Positions 17,113-24,995 of a DNA stretch of 64,000 nt are shown piece after piece (the first letter of the stretch is position 1; every line of letters begins with the position of its first letter). The notes beneath the pieces were generated by a model, which was not told the DNA's origin, searched no databases, and was given only the letters and a program-made list of their open reading frames with translations. The DNA is taken from positions 1 to 64,000 of IMG/VR virus record IMGVR_UViG_3300032265_003779. The stretch is one strand, 5' to 3'. Source of the stretch: a virus. A program made the translations under genes and the position numbers.

Positions 17113-18882
17113 TTACCACCCAAACTCTTTAAGAATTTTATTACTTTTTCTATATCTATTAATTAAAATTTCCTGATCTTCAAGACTAATAGAGGAACTT
17201 GAGCTTATTTCTTCTTCAATAAAATCTTCATATCTAGAGTCTAGTAGTTCTTTTCTAATTTCTTCACAAACATCATCTTTTAAGCTTTGTGTTAATCCTT
17301 GTGATGATTGTGCTCCCACAGGAAGATCTTGTGCTATTTGATTTCTAACATAAAGAGCTATACATAATGCTGATATTGCATCATCATGCTTTCTTTTTTG
17401 TGCTTCTACTTTTTTTGTAGTTGCATTATACTCAAAAGTCTGAAGTTCAGCTGCTAGTCTAGCACTGTTTAATCTTATATTTCTATTTAGAATCCTGTTC
17501 TGCATAGCCTCCAGTATTACTGGTCTGTTTATTCTGTTTACCTTAAATCCAATTGTTTGAGATCCATTTTTCTTTGTTTCAAAATATATGTTTTCATAAT
17601 ATAAATTATTTTGTAAAGAACTAAGAACGGCAGCTCCAGCAGCCAAATTTTCAACAACTACCAACGCTGTGTTGTAGTAGGTTCCTAATTGATGGATTAA
17701 TTTTGAATAAATATGTGGTGGAACAAGATTGCTGTAAAATTCTGCTACCTGCTCTAGGGTCTCCATATCTAAAATTTGAAAGCAACTATTATCTGAATTT
17801 TCTCCCATACCATCAGCACAATCAACGCCAATAATATACTCTCTACCATCTTGTGGTTCTTTCCAAATCCATAAAGCCCCCTTGTTGTCTTCTGACTCTA
17901 ATTGAAAAGCAATTCCTGATTTATTAACCCATTGTGTAAAAAGCTTTTTTACTGGGGGCATTTTGTTTGTATAATCTGTTATTTCTCTTATTATATTAGA
18001 TGGAATGTACGTATCTCCTGATCCTAAAAATTCTCTTAAAACTTCTTGTAGAAACCCTTTTTCTCCAAGTTGTTTTTTTTGTTCTTCCACCCATTTTTCA
18101 TCATTATATTCAGGATGCTCCCAATAATCCAAATCTATTACATTAAACATGTTTCGTTTATCTTTTGCATCACTGTATTGTTGTTCGTACCAATTGCCCA
18201 TACCATTTACCGTTGATATTAAAACACAACTACCACCAGTGCTTAAAACTGGCCACATTGCTTTCCAATGTTTGTCCATATCAGGAATAAATGCAGCCTC
18301 ATCTATTATTAGAAATGTTACTGATTTACCACGAGCGGCTTCTGGTGAGTAAAACTTTAGTGCTCCTCCAGTATCTGGAAACATTTTTAAATGGTCATTC
18401 CATTTTCCTTCACCCTTTTTAGGAGCAAGCCAAGTTGGTAAATTTTCTACTGCTCGATCTATTATCATTCCTATGTCTGTTGCTTCTCGGTCTGTTTTAG
18501 ATAACAACATTATTTGCTGATCTAGCTTAAAGCTACATCTCCATAATCCCCAAAGTAGTGTGACTGTTGTCAATCCTCCTTGTCTAAATTTAGAAATTAT
18601 ATTAAACCTATTGTTTTCGTAATCCTTAATTACTTTTCTTTGGTAGTTAAAAAGAACGAAAGGAATTAAACCTTTAATAGGATGCAATATTTTAATATAC
18701 TTGTGGCAAAAATATTCAAAACTATTTACACATTTTATTGTCTCTATCTTCTGTCTCTCTAGGTCATATAGATTTACTTCTTCTAAAGTTTCGTTTGGAT
18801 CTATAGCTAATTCATAGTTATTTAAAGTAAAATACTTTGGATTGTAGTGTTTTTCATAATATTCTTTGAAATCCATATTCAT
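17113..18882 (-). CDS. gp17: Terminase large subunit (gp17)
   Basis: A 589-residue packaging motor. The N-terminal ATPase has an adenine-binding FNYQRKVI, a Walker A-type SKFRQGGLTT and a Walker B-type FLIIDEAAFI, followed by a coupling motif LISTVNG. The C-terminal RNase H-like nuclease shows YIIGVDCADGMG, VVENLAAG and KRKHDDAISAL with the conserved acidic residues. It cuts and pumps DNA into the prohead at the portal. I start at ATG 18882 (MNMDFKEYY); the frame extends to a TTG at 18903 but that lies inside the terminator hairpin. The ATG at 18876 is an alternative. Confidence 0.93.
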   Translation of the reverse strand: MNMDFKEYYEKHYNPKYFTLNNYELAIDPNETLEEVNLYDLERQKIETIKCVNSFEYFCHKYIKILHPIKGLIPFVLFNYQRKVIKDYENNRFNIISKFRQGGLTTVTLLWGLWRCSFKLDQQIMLLSKTDREATDIGMIIDRAVENLPTWLAPKKGEGKWNDHLKMFPDTGGALKFYSPEAARGKSVTFLIIDEAAFIPDMDKHWKAMWPVLSTGGSCVLISTVNGMGNWYEQQYSDAKDKRNMFNVIDLDYWEHPEYNDEKWVEEQKKQLGEKGFLQEVLREFLGSGDTYIPSNIIREITDYTNKMPPVKKLFTQWVNKSGIAFQLESEDNKGALWIWKEPQDGREYIIGVDCADGMGENSDNSCFQILDMETLEQVAEFYSNLVPPHIYSKLIHQLGTYYNTALVVVENLAAGAAVLSSLQNNLYYENIYFETKKNGSQTIGFKVNRINRPVILEAMQNRILNRNIRLNSARLAAELQTFEYNATTKKVEAQKRKHDDAISALCIALYVRNQIAQDLPVGAQSSQGLTQSLKDDVCEEIRKELLDSRYEDFIEEEISSSSSISLEDQEILINRYRKSNKILKEFGW

Positions 18883-18891
18883 ATCTATGAA

Positions 18892-18928
18892 AAAAGCCCC
18901 CAAAATATTTATATTTTGGGGGCTTTAA
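18892..18928 (-). terminator. Strong hairpin terminator before terminase
   Basis: A near-perfect inverted repeat, AAAGCCCCCAAAATAT paired with its complement, ends in a T run when read on the minus strand. It should terminate transcription from the acidic-protein gene, so terminase must have its own promoter or depend on read-through. It is nearly symmetric and could also work on the plus strand. Confidence 0.85.
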
Positions 18929-18951
18929 AAAATGCCACTTTTATTTAAATA

Positions 18952-19245
18952 TCAAAAATCATCATCTTCGTCTTCTTCGTCATCATCCCAATCATCATCG
19001 TCATCCCAATCATCGTCTTCTTCTTCATCTTCATCTTCATCCTCGTCTTCATCTTCATCCTCGACTTCCTCCCAATCATTCCAACCATCTTCATCTTCAT
19101 CTTCGTTATCGTCCTCATCATAATCATTATAGTCTTCTTCATCATCTTCGTTATCATCTGCAAAATAATCATCATCTCTTGCAAAGCAAAAGATATTTAA
19201 AAGGTTTTCTGGAAGCATTGTTTCAAAATCTATAATCTGTGGCAT
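18952..19245 (-). CDS. Very acidic Asp/Glu-tail protein, 97 aa
   Basis: The first 25 residues (MPQIIDFETMLPENLLNIF) look foldable; the remaining 70 are almost entirely Asp and Glu with a few Trp and Tyr. AAAGAAAGGAAAAA precedes the ATG, which supports the gene. The complementary strand encodes a poly-Ser open frame that is a shadow. Such a tail could mimic DNA or bind basic proteins; position next to terminase, separated by a terminator, is noted. Function unknown. Confidence 0.7.
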   Translation of the reverse strand: MPQIIDFETMLPENLLNIFCFARDDDYFADDNEDDEEDYNDYDEDDNEDEDEDGWNDWEEVEDEDEDEDEDEDEEEDDDWDDDDDWDDDEEDEDDDF

Positions 19246-19327
19246 TTTTTCCTTTCTTTAAAGAAGAGTCTTAACATACCAATAAAATAAAACAGAGTCA
19301 ATTGCTTTTGACTAACTAAATTAGTCG

Positions 19328-20749
19328 TTAATTTATAATTTTATCTCTAACTAGTTTATTATTTTTTACAATAAACAGGTCTTTTAATTTATTGGTTAGG
19401 ATGAGACTATTTATGCATGAGACCGCTAAATTTATATTTTCTTCTAAATTATTTATTGATTGTATTGTCATTCCATTTGAAGAAATCTCGTATCTATCTT
19501 CGAAAGGAATTTCAATTTCAATATTATAAAAATTTTTATCAACTAATAATTTTTTATCAATAAAATCAGAAATTTTAACAATTTTGGTTTTTTCTAAATC
19601 TTTATAAACGATGCCTTCTTCTGAAGATTGAATTCTAATAAATTTTTTATTTTCATTTATTTCATTTAAATCAAAAGTGTTTAATATACTTAAGCCTTTA
19701 ATAATCTTTCTTTTTAAGAAAACTTTATTTAAGACAGAACTATATTTTCCACCTTTATTGGAATCAATTATAAATATTTTTTTAGCTAGAGCTTCAAAAA
19801 TTTTACCTGTTAGTGGAACTGTAGCAATCGCACCAAAAAAATACATAGCCATTGTTTCTTTGGCTAAAACAATTGCTTCTAATGGATTCATTTTGTTGTT
19901 TTTAACTTCAAAATTAAAAATTTCTACAATACATTCGTACCAAGTTCCAGTCAAAACTCTACTAAAGCTGTGACACTCTTTGCTCAAAACATTATCTGGA
20001 GAGTCATTTGGAAGCGTTTCTGGATTTACGTAGCTATAGTTGTTGACGGCATCTCTTAGATAAAAAGGAGTATATCCTTTTGATCCTTTTGTTATATTAT
20101 AGATAGCCCTTCCAAACTCTTCTGCTAGTCTTGAAATAACATTGCTTTTGGAAAGATCTCCAGAAGTTTGCTTTAATGCTAATTCTAGAACATTTCTATT
20201 TTCCATTATGCTAAGAATTGCAACTATATCTCCAAAAGATTCATGTAAAGCCCATACCTCAAATGATTGAACGTTCCAGAAATCAGGTCTCAAGCAATCT
20301 AATATGGCGTGACCCAATTCGTGTGCAACAATATCGCTGCTGTCTGATGCGTATATATTTTTTCTTACTTTTGGATCATATCCATAAAAGAATTTTAAGC
20401 TATTTCTATCATAAAAAGCATTAAAATCCTGTCCTGCTATGGGGTATACATTTAATTTTGATGTGGCAGCCCACTTTGATGGAAATTTTTCTATCTTCAA
20501 AGACAGAGAATTTAATGTATTATTTATAACAGAATGGCAATTAGCTGCTTTGCCTTCTGGCGTTGATATTCTGAATCCTCCGCCGGCAAAACCTTTAATA
20601 TCTAATGGTAATCTTGTTTCTGAGTATACTGTTGATCCTACAAGCTCTGGAGTTGTTGGGTCATTTAATAAATAGTCTATTGACTTTGATCCATCGATCA
20701 GTGATGTTTTTTTAGATTGTAAAATCCATTCATATATTTTTTTGAACAT
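19328..20749 (-). CDS. Thermolysin-like (M4-type) metalloprotease
   Basis: A 473-residue zincin. His143, Glu144 and His147 form HELGH, and Glu170 in ALHESFGDIVA sits where the third zinc ligand lies in M4 proteases (an NExxSD-like helix), making it a gluzincin. Upstream residues KFFYGYDPKVRKNIYASDSSD fit the region before the active-site helix. The C-terminal 200 residues are unassigned. The N-terminus FKKIYEWILQSKK resembles the tag on many other proteins here. There is no Sec signal peptide. AAGGAG precedes the start. I infer a virion-packaged or intracellular protease. Confidence 0.75.
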   Translation of the reverse strand: MFKKIYEWILQSKKTSLIDGSKSIDYLLNDPTTPELVGSTVYSETRLPLDIKGFAGGGFRISTPEGKAANCHSVINNTLNSLSLKIEKFPSKWAATSKLNVYPIAGQDFNAFYDRNSLKFFYGYDPKVRKNIYASDSSDIVAHELGHAILDCLRPDFWNVQSFEVWALHESFGDIVAILSIMENRNVLELALKQTSGDLSKSNVISRLAEEFGRAIYNITKGSKGYTPFYLRDAVNNYSYVNPETLPNDSPDNVLSKECHSFSRVLTGTWYECIVEIFNFEVKNNKMNPLEAIVLAKETMAMYFFGAIATVPLTGKIFEALAKKIFIIDSNKGGKYSSVLNKVFLKRKIIKGLSILNTFDLNEINENKKFIRIQSSEEGIVYKDLEKTKIVKISDFIDKKLLVDKNFYNIEIEIPFEDRYEISSNGMTIQSINNLEENINLAVSCINSLILTNKLKDLFIVKNNKLVRDKIIN

Positions 20750-20797
20750 AAGAAACTCCTTTTTCTTTGAACTATAGTATATATACTATTTGTGAAC

Positions 20798-21316
20798 ATG
20801 AAATTTAACGAACAACAAATTAAAGAACGAAGAACTGTAGAAGCTATTCAAAAAGAATACATGGGTTTTCAAGGAAAGTTTGTCAATATAGCCAAAAATC
20901 TTGGAAGTGAAATTATAGACCAAGGATGTATGAGTGAAAGCTTTATATCTTATGATGATTTTTGGAAAAAAGATAAAGATGACATTCAAAAAATGGATAT
21001 AGATCAAAACATAGAACTAATTGGGTGGCATTATGAATCTTTGAGAATAGGAATAAATTTAGAAATTTTTATATTTGATAATGATAAAAAAATTAAAGTA
21101 ATTTATAATGGAAATAATGTCTACGAGGAAACATCCGGAGATCTTGATATGTATGTTCCTTATAATGAGTGGGAAGAAGCAATAGAAAAAATATTTAAAA
21201 TATCTAAGACTATAGAAAAAGATAAAAAACAAGTTTCAAAAGAAAATCTAAAAATAGAATTTGAGAGAAAAAAGAAAAATTTACTTGCAGAATTAAATTA
21301 TAAATGGGGAGTCTAA
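20798..21316 (+). CDS. Hypothetical protein, 172 aa
   Basis: Start is ATG at 20798, or a GTG two codons earlier. The middle holds a beta-rich part (IELIGWHYESLRIGINLEIF, then KKIKVIYNGNNVYEE); the C-terminus is a Lys/Glu-rich helix. The upstream palindrome TATAGTATATATACTA is a likely promoter element. No family recognised. Confidence 0.6.
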   Translation: MKFNEQQIKERRTVEAIQKEYMGFQGKFVNIAKNLGSEIIDQGCMSESFISYDDFWKKDKDDIQKMDIDQNIELIGWHYESLRIGINLEIFIFDNDKKIKVIYNGNNVYEETSGDLDMYVPYNEWEEAIEKIFKISKTIEKDKKQVSKENLKIEFERKKKNLLAELNYKWGV

Positions 21317-21339
21317 TATATAAATAAAAGGACGCTATC

Positions 21340-21588
21340 ATGAGAAATCCAAAACAAAATAAAAACGAACAACCAAAAATTGAAAATAAAAAACCAGTAA
21401 AAACCCAAACTAAAAAGCCAGTGGAAAAATCAGTAGTAGAAAATAAAGATAAAATGATAGCAAAACTTGAGAATAAGGTTTCTTCTGCTAAAGAAGAGCC
21501 AAAAGTATTCTCTAAAGTTTTTGACAATGTTTTATTAACCATAGTTATTTTACAAACTATTTATCTTATTTATTTGTTAGCAAAATGA
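21340..21588 (+). CDS. C-terminal membrane-anchored small protein
   Basis: An 82-residue protein: about 55 residues rich in Lys, Pro, Gln and Val, then a C-terminal transmembrane helix (VLLTIVILQTIYLIYLLAK). The start follows AAAAGGACGC. The layout, a basic cytoplasmic part with a tail anchor, would place it in the host inner membrane. Function unknown. Confidence 0.65.
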   Translation: MRNPKQNKNEQPKIENKKPVKTQTKKPVEKSVVENKDKMIAKLENKVSSAKEEPKVFSKVFDNVLLTIVILQTIYLIYLLAK

Positions 21589-21598
21589 AGGGAATATA

Positions 21599-22414
21599 AT
21601 GTCTTTTTTTCAAAATGTATTCGATCAAGAATTTCAAGGATATCTTGTACTAGGCGATAGACAAGCTTCTATAACATACAAGGTTGCCGCAAGCAAAAAT
21701 CATCAAAGTAAACAAATAGCCTGGGTTGCAGGTCCTTATGATTTGTCTGTAACCAACACCTTGGTGCTTAATTATTCTTGGGATAAAGAATTTAAAATTT
21801 GGAGCAGTGTTGAAATAAATATTGCTGGAGTTAACGCTTCTTCAACAACAGCAATAGAAATTGCAGATAAATTAAATCAAAATTCAACATTTTCTGATTT
21901 ACTTGTAGCTACTGCCGAAGATTTCAATGGTTCAAAAACAGTAACTGTTTCTAAAAATCCTGTTAAAAAACAAGATATAAAAATTTACTTTAGCAATAGT
22001 GGAGCAGAAACAAAGTTAAAGTTTAACAAGTATGCTGGCGTTGCCGAAATGCCTAATTACTTTCAAAAGCATACTATAGAAAATAGAAATAATTATCCAG
22101 ACAGCATTGGAACATTAATTAAGTTAGATGAAGGTGATGAGGTAGATCAAACTATTATACAAGATGCTGGTTTTTCATTAACTCCAAAAGAAGACTATGA
22201 GCTTTTAAAAGGAAGATCTGGACTGTTTATGTTCCAAAACATAACAGTTGATGGTAGTGATAGAATAACACAGGTAATAGAATATCCCGCAGGAGCGGTC
22301 GCAGGAGATTTCGCTAGAAAAATAAGGTATAGTTATACTAGTGCTAATATAAATCCAGATAAAGTAACAGAAACTCCTTACGTATTAGAAGATGTTGATC
22401 TTGTAGTTCCATGA
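21599..22414 (+). CDS. Probable virion structural protein, 271 aa
   Basis: A beta-rich 271-residue protein starting MSFFQNVFDQEFQGYLVLGDRQ-like and continuing with IAWVAGPYDLSVTNTLVLNY, a pattern I associate with phage structural proteins but cannot name. Ser/Thr/Asn-rich with few Cys. GAAGGGAATATA precedes the ATG. The following gene is a LamG fibre, so a tail or fibre-linked location is likely. Confidence 0.6.
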   Translation: MSFFQNVFDQEFQGYLVLGDRQASITYKVAASKNHQSKQIAWVAGPYDLSVTNTLVLNYSWDKEFKIWSSVEINIAGVNASSTTAIEIADKLNQNSTFSDLLVATAEDFNGSKTVTVSKNPVKKQDIKIYFSNSGAETKLKFNKYAGVAEMPNYFQKHTIENRNNYPDSIGTLIKLDEGDEVDQTIIQDAGFSLTPKEDYELLKGRSGLFMFQNITVDGSDRITQVIEYPAGAVAGDFARKIRYSYTSANINPDKVTETPYVLEDVDLVVP

Positions 22415-22426
22415 ATTTATTAAAAT

Positions 22427-23833
22427 ATGAAAAAATATATTAGGTGCGGTGGTCATTATAATTTAAACAAAGGAATAGTTCATAGGTTTTTAAAAAAACC
22501 TTTTTACAATATTCCAAATCAAATATTAAATTTTATAAGTATCAAACAACCAACGCATACACCTACGCCAACTCTAACATTAACACCTACGCCAACTCTA
22601 ACAAACTTTGCCTGTAGTGTTGGTAGTTTGGTCTTTGGAGCCAATAATAAGTATATTTCTTTTGCGGGTGATAATGATTGGGCACTAGGAACCGGAGATT
22701 TCTGTATTGAGTGGTGGCAGTATCAAACCGCAGCTGAGCCCCCATTGTATAGTAGACTTTTTCAAGTTGGAGATTACCCAAATCACTCAATCGCTGTAAG
22801 TATTGAAAATGGAACTTTCATATTTTGGCTAAATAATGGGACTCAATTATATGGCGGAGTAAGTTTAGCAAACTATTTAAATCAATGGGTCCACTTTGCG
22901 GTAGTAAGACAAAGCGGAATATCCTCTGTATATCAAAATGGAACTAGAATACATCTGAATAATCTTACTTTCAATAATAATGTGACCAATAATACTGACC
23001 CTTTAAAAATAGGATTTGGTAGCGACAATTGGTGGAATGGAAAAATAACCAACTTTAGATGGGTCAAAGGAAACTCAGTTTACAATGGAACACAGAGCAC
23101 CATAACAGTGCCTACGGCACCACTTGCTGCCATCAGTGGAACTAAGTTGCTCTTGTTGACAAACTCCGCTGGGACATACCTTGCAGATTCTAGTGGATTC
23201 AATAAATCAGCTACAAACAATGGAAGCGTAACATGGTCTTCAGACTCACCTAATTTCCCCTGTTGCGACACGCTTACTTTTGTTGGTGTCAATGCCAATG
23301 TAACTGGAAACTCTGCACTCAAAACATCTGCTGGCGGATGGGATTCTTCAGCATATTCTTCTGAAACTTATACCGGTCCAGTTTCAGTTACTTTTCGAAT
23401 TTCATCTAATGCAATCTATGCTATGGGTGGATTTTCATTCAATCCGACCCTCGACTCCAGTACTTATGTTAATGCGACTTTCGGAATTTACGCCGAAGGC
23501 AATAATCTAAAGATATATGAAAACTCCAGTAATGTTCAAACAATATTTGTAGATGGCAATATAACTACTAGCGATATATTCAAAGTTGAATATGATGGAA
23601 TAGATGTTAAATACTATTACAATGATGGTTTGGTTTATACTTCATTACAAGAAGTAACTAGTCCATTATACATATTTTTCCCAATTTTATCAATAAGCGA
23701 GGGCATCATAGATATCTGTGTTAAATCTACATCTCCTACACCTACGCCTACACTCACACCTACTCCTACACTCACACCTACTCCTACACTCACACCTACT
23801 CCTACACTCACACCTACTCCTACACTCATGTAA
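22427..23833 (+). CDS. LamG-domain fibre with Thr-Pro tail
   Basis: A 468-residue protein. A short N-terminal part is followed by a Thr-Pro linker (TPTPTLTLTPTPTL), then a concanavalin/LamG_3-like domain at about residues 60-235 with GTGDFCIEWWQYQ, WVHFAVVRQSG, IGFGSDNWWNGKITNFRWVKG and TKLLLL, which typically binds glycans. A second beta domain follows (about 260-440), and the protein ends in a (TPTPTL)n tail. The ATG has no ribosome binding site and follows TTTATTAAAAT. Probable receptor-binding protein. Confidence 0.75.
   Translation: MKKYIRCGGHYNLNKGIVHRFLKKPFYNIPNQILNFISIKQPTHTPTPTLTLTPTPTLTNFACSVGSLVFGANNKYISFAGDNDWALGTGDFCIEWWQYQTAAEPPLYSRLFQVGDYPNHSIAVSIENGTFIFWLNNGTQLYGGVSLANYLNQWVHFAVVRQSGISSVYQNGTRIHLNNLTFNNNVTNNTDPLKIGFGSDNWWNGKITNFRWVKGNSVYNGTQSTITVPTAPLAAISGTKLLLLTNSAGTYLADSSGFNKSATNNGSVTWSSDSPNFPCCDTLTFVGVNANVTGNSALKTSAGGWDSSAYSSETYTGPVSVTFRISSNAIYAMGGFSFNPTLDSSTYVNATFGIYAEGNNLKIYENSSNVQTIFVDGNITTSDIFKVEYDGIDVKYYYNDGLVYTSLQEVTSPLYIFFPILSISEGIIDICVKSTSPTPTPTLTPTPTLTPTPTLTPTPTLTPTPTLM
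23730..23829 (+). repeat. 18-bp tandem repeat encoding Thr-Pro tail
   Basis: About five near-identical copies of CCTACTCCTACACTCACA encode a C-terminal TPTPTL tail. A shorter copy of the same motif lies at 22560-22600 in the same gene. Confidence 0.85.
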
Positions 23834-23869
23834 GCCCCGGAACTATATGGTACTGGGTGCGAGGTTAAC

Positions 23870-23888
23870 AGCTTGAAAAGCTTTTGAA
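23870..23888 (+). terminator. Weak hairpin after the LamG fibre gene
   Basis: AGCTT-GAA-AAGCT followed by TTTT lies in the 100-base gap between the fibre and the ferritin-like gene. The stem is only 5 base pairs, so terminator activity is uncertain. The rest of the gap holds nothing I recognise. Confidence 0.3.
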
Positions 23889-23934
23889 AAAATGGTATAG
23901 ATTATTATCAATTGTCTCTTAAAAAGGTAAAAAA

Positions 23935-24396
23935 ATGAATCTTGCAACAGAACTTGTAGAAATTTTAAATAATCATTTAAAGAATGAATGGAAACATCAT
24001 AATTTTTATCTTCACAATGCAAGCAATGTAGTTGGATTGCATTGTCTTGAATATAAAGAATTTTTCTTAAAACAAGCAGCAAGTGAAATGAATCATGTTT
24101 CTGAATTTTCAGATCTTATTGTTGGATTAAGAGGAACTCCAACAAAAGAAAGCAATTTCTTTCCATCATTAAAAGATCCTATAAATATTATTAAATATGC
24201 GATAGAAATGGAAGAAGAAGTAATAAACAACTATGTTTCTTTATGTAAATTAATAGAAAACTCTGCCCCATGGCTTAATAAAGTCGAATCAAAATATAGT
24301 GAAAGTGATTTTTATTGGGTTGTTTTATTTTTAGAAGAACAAATACAAGATAGCAGAAAAGATAGAGATTTAATGGTTCAAATGATAGGTGTTTGA
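23935..24396 (+). CDS. Ferritin-like (bacterioferritin-type) diiron protein
   Basis: A 153-residue four-helix protein. Putative diiron ligands fall at bacterioferritin spacing: Glu18 in LKNEWKHH, Glu51 and His54 in ASEMNHVSEF, Glu94 in IEMEEEVINNY and Glu134 or Glu135 in FLEEQIQDS. The final His of the second ExxH pair is not obvious (Gln or Asp instead), so iron chemistry may differ. GLRGTPT matches the loop after helix B in bacterioferritins. AAAAAGGTAAAA precedes the ATG. It may store iron, detoxify peroxide or be a virion component; the next gene starts 3 bases after its stop codon. Confidence 0.65.
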   Translation: MNLATELVEILNNHLKNEWKHHNFYLHNASNVVGLHCLEYKEFFLKQAASEMNHVSEFSDLIVGLRGTPTKESNFFPSLKDPINIIKYAIEMEEEVINNYVSLCKLIENSAPWLNKVESKYSESDFYWVVLFLEEQIQDSRKDRDLMVQMIGV

Positions 24397-24399
24397 AAA

Positions 24400-24966
24400 A
24401 TGAATAAAATTCTTTTGTTGTGTAGTCATTTAGAATCTGATGTGGATACTCTTTCTGAGAATCTAAATTCAGGAAGCAAACTTCAAAAACTCAATGGAAA
24501 CTACAACACTATTGATTGTCTTTTTTTAAAAAAAAATAATTTTCAGTATAACAAAAGACCAAAATTTTATTTTGATCAAATTTTATTTAATCATGAGTTT
24601 TCATGTAAAGAACTTTATAATCATCTAAATTTTATTTATTTAATAGGAGAGCCTAGAAAAACAATAACAAATATTGTTTATAATAATATTTATGATGAAA
24701 AAACAGCATGTAATTATTATTGCTTTAGAATAAGAAGAATGTATGAAATGATAAGAAGATCTAAAAAATATTTAGTATTTTTTAATGATGTTAACAATAC
24801 TGAAACATACGAAAATATTCATAACATGTTGGGTATAAAAGATAAATTAAAAATTAAAAAAGAAATAAAAGAAACAAAAGAAATAAGGTTGGATAGAAAT
24901 CTTATAGAAGAAGTAGAAAATTTTTACGAAAAATATAGATATAAAATCAAAAACCAACTAACTTGA
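24400..24966 (+). CDS. Possible sulfotransferase-like protein
   Basis: A 188-residue protein starting 3 bases after the ferritin-like gene stop. HLNFIYLIGEPRKTITNIVY resembles the 3'-phosphate-binding motif of sulfotransferases (strand, R-x-P-R-x, then helix), and YLVFFNDVNNTETYENIHNM fits the later YExL-type segment. The expected N-terminal P-loop is not clear in MNKILLLCSHLESDVDT, which weakens the call. If real it would transfer sulfate from PAPS to a glycan or protein. Confidence 0.4.
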   Translation: MNKILLLCSHLESDVDTLSENLNSGSKLQKLNGNYNTIDCLFLKKNNFQYNKRPKFYFDQILFNHEFSCKELYNHLNFIYLIGEPRKTITNIVYNNIYDEKTACNYYCFRIRRMYEMIRRSKKYLVFFNDVNNTETYENIHNMLGIKDKLKIKKEIKETKEIRLDRNLIEEVENFYEKYRYKIKNQLT

Positions 24967-24995
24967 TCCCAACCTTGAGGTGGCTCAACTATCAC

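Noticed and set aside
18876-18882. Terminase N-terminus MDFKEYYEKHY as a tag
   Set aside because: Terminase is not an internal head protein and the match is short; similarity is probably chance.
18883-18903. Terminase start at TTG 18903
   Set aside because: This start lies inside the terminator hairpin and has no ribosome binding site; ATG 18882 or 18876 is more plausible.
18932-19123. Plus-strand poly-serine open frame
   Set aside because: It is the complement of the acidic Asp/Glu gene, has no ribosome binding site and is pure low-complexity shadow.
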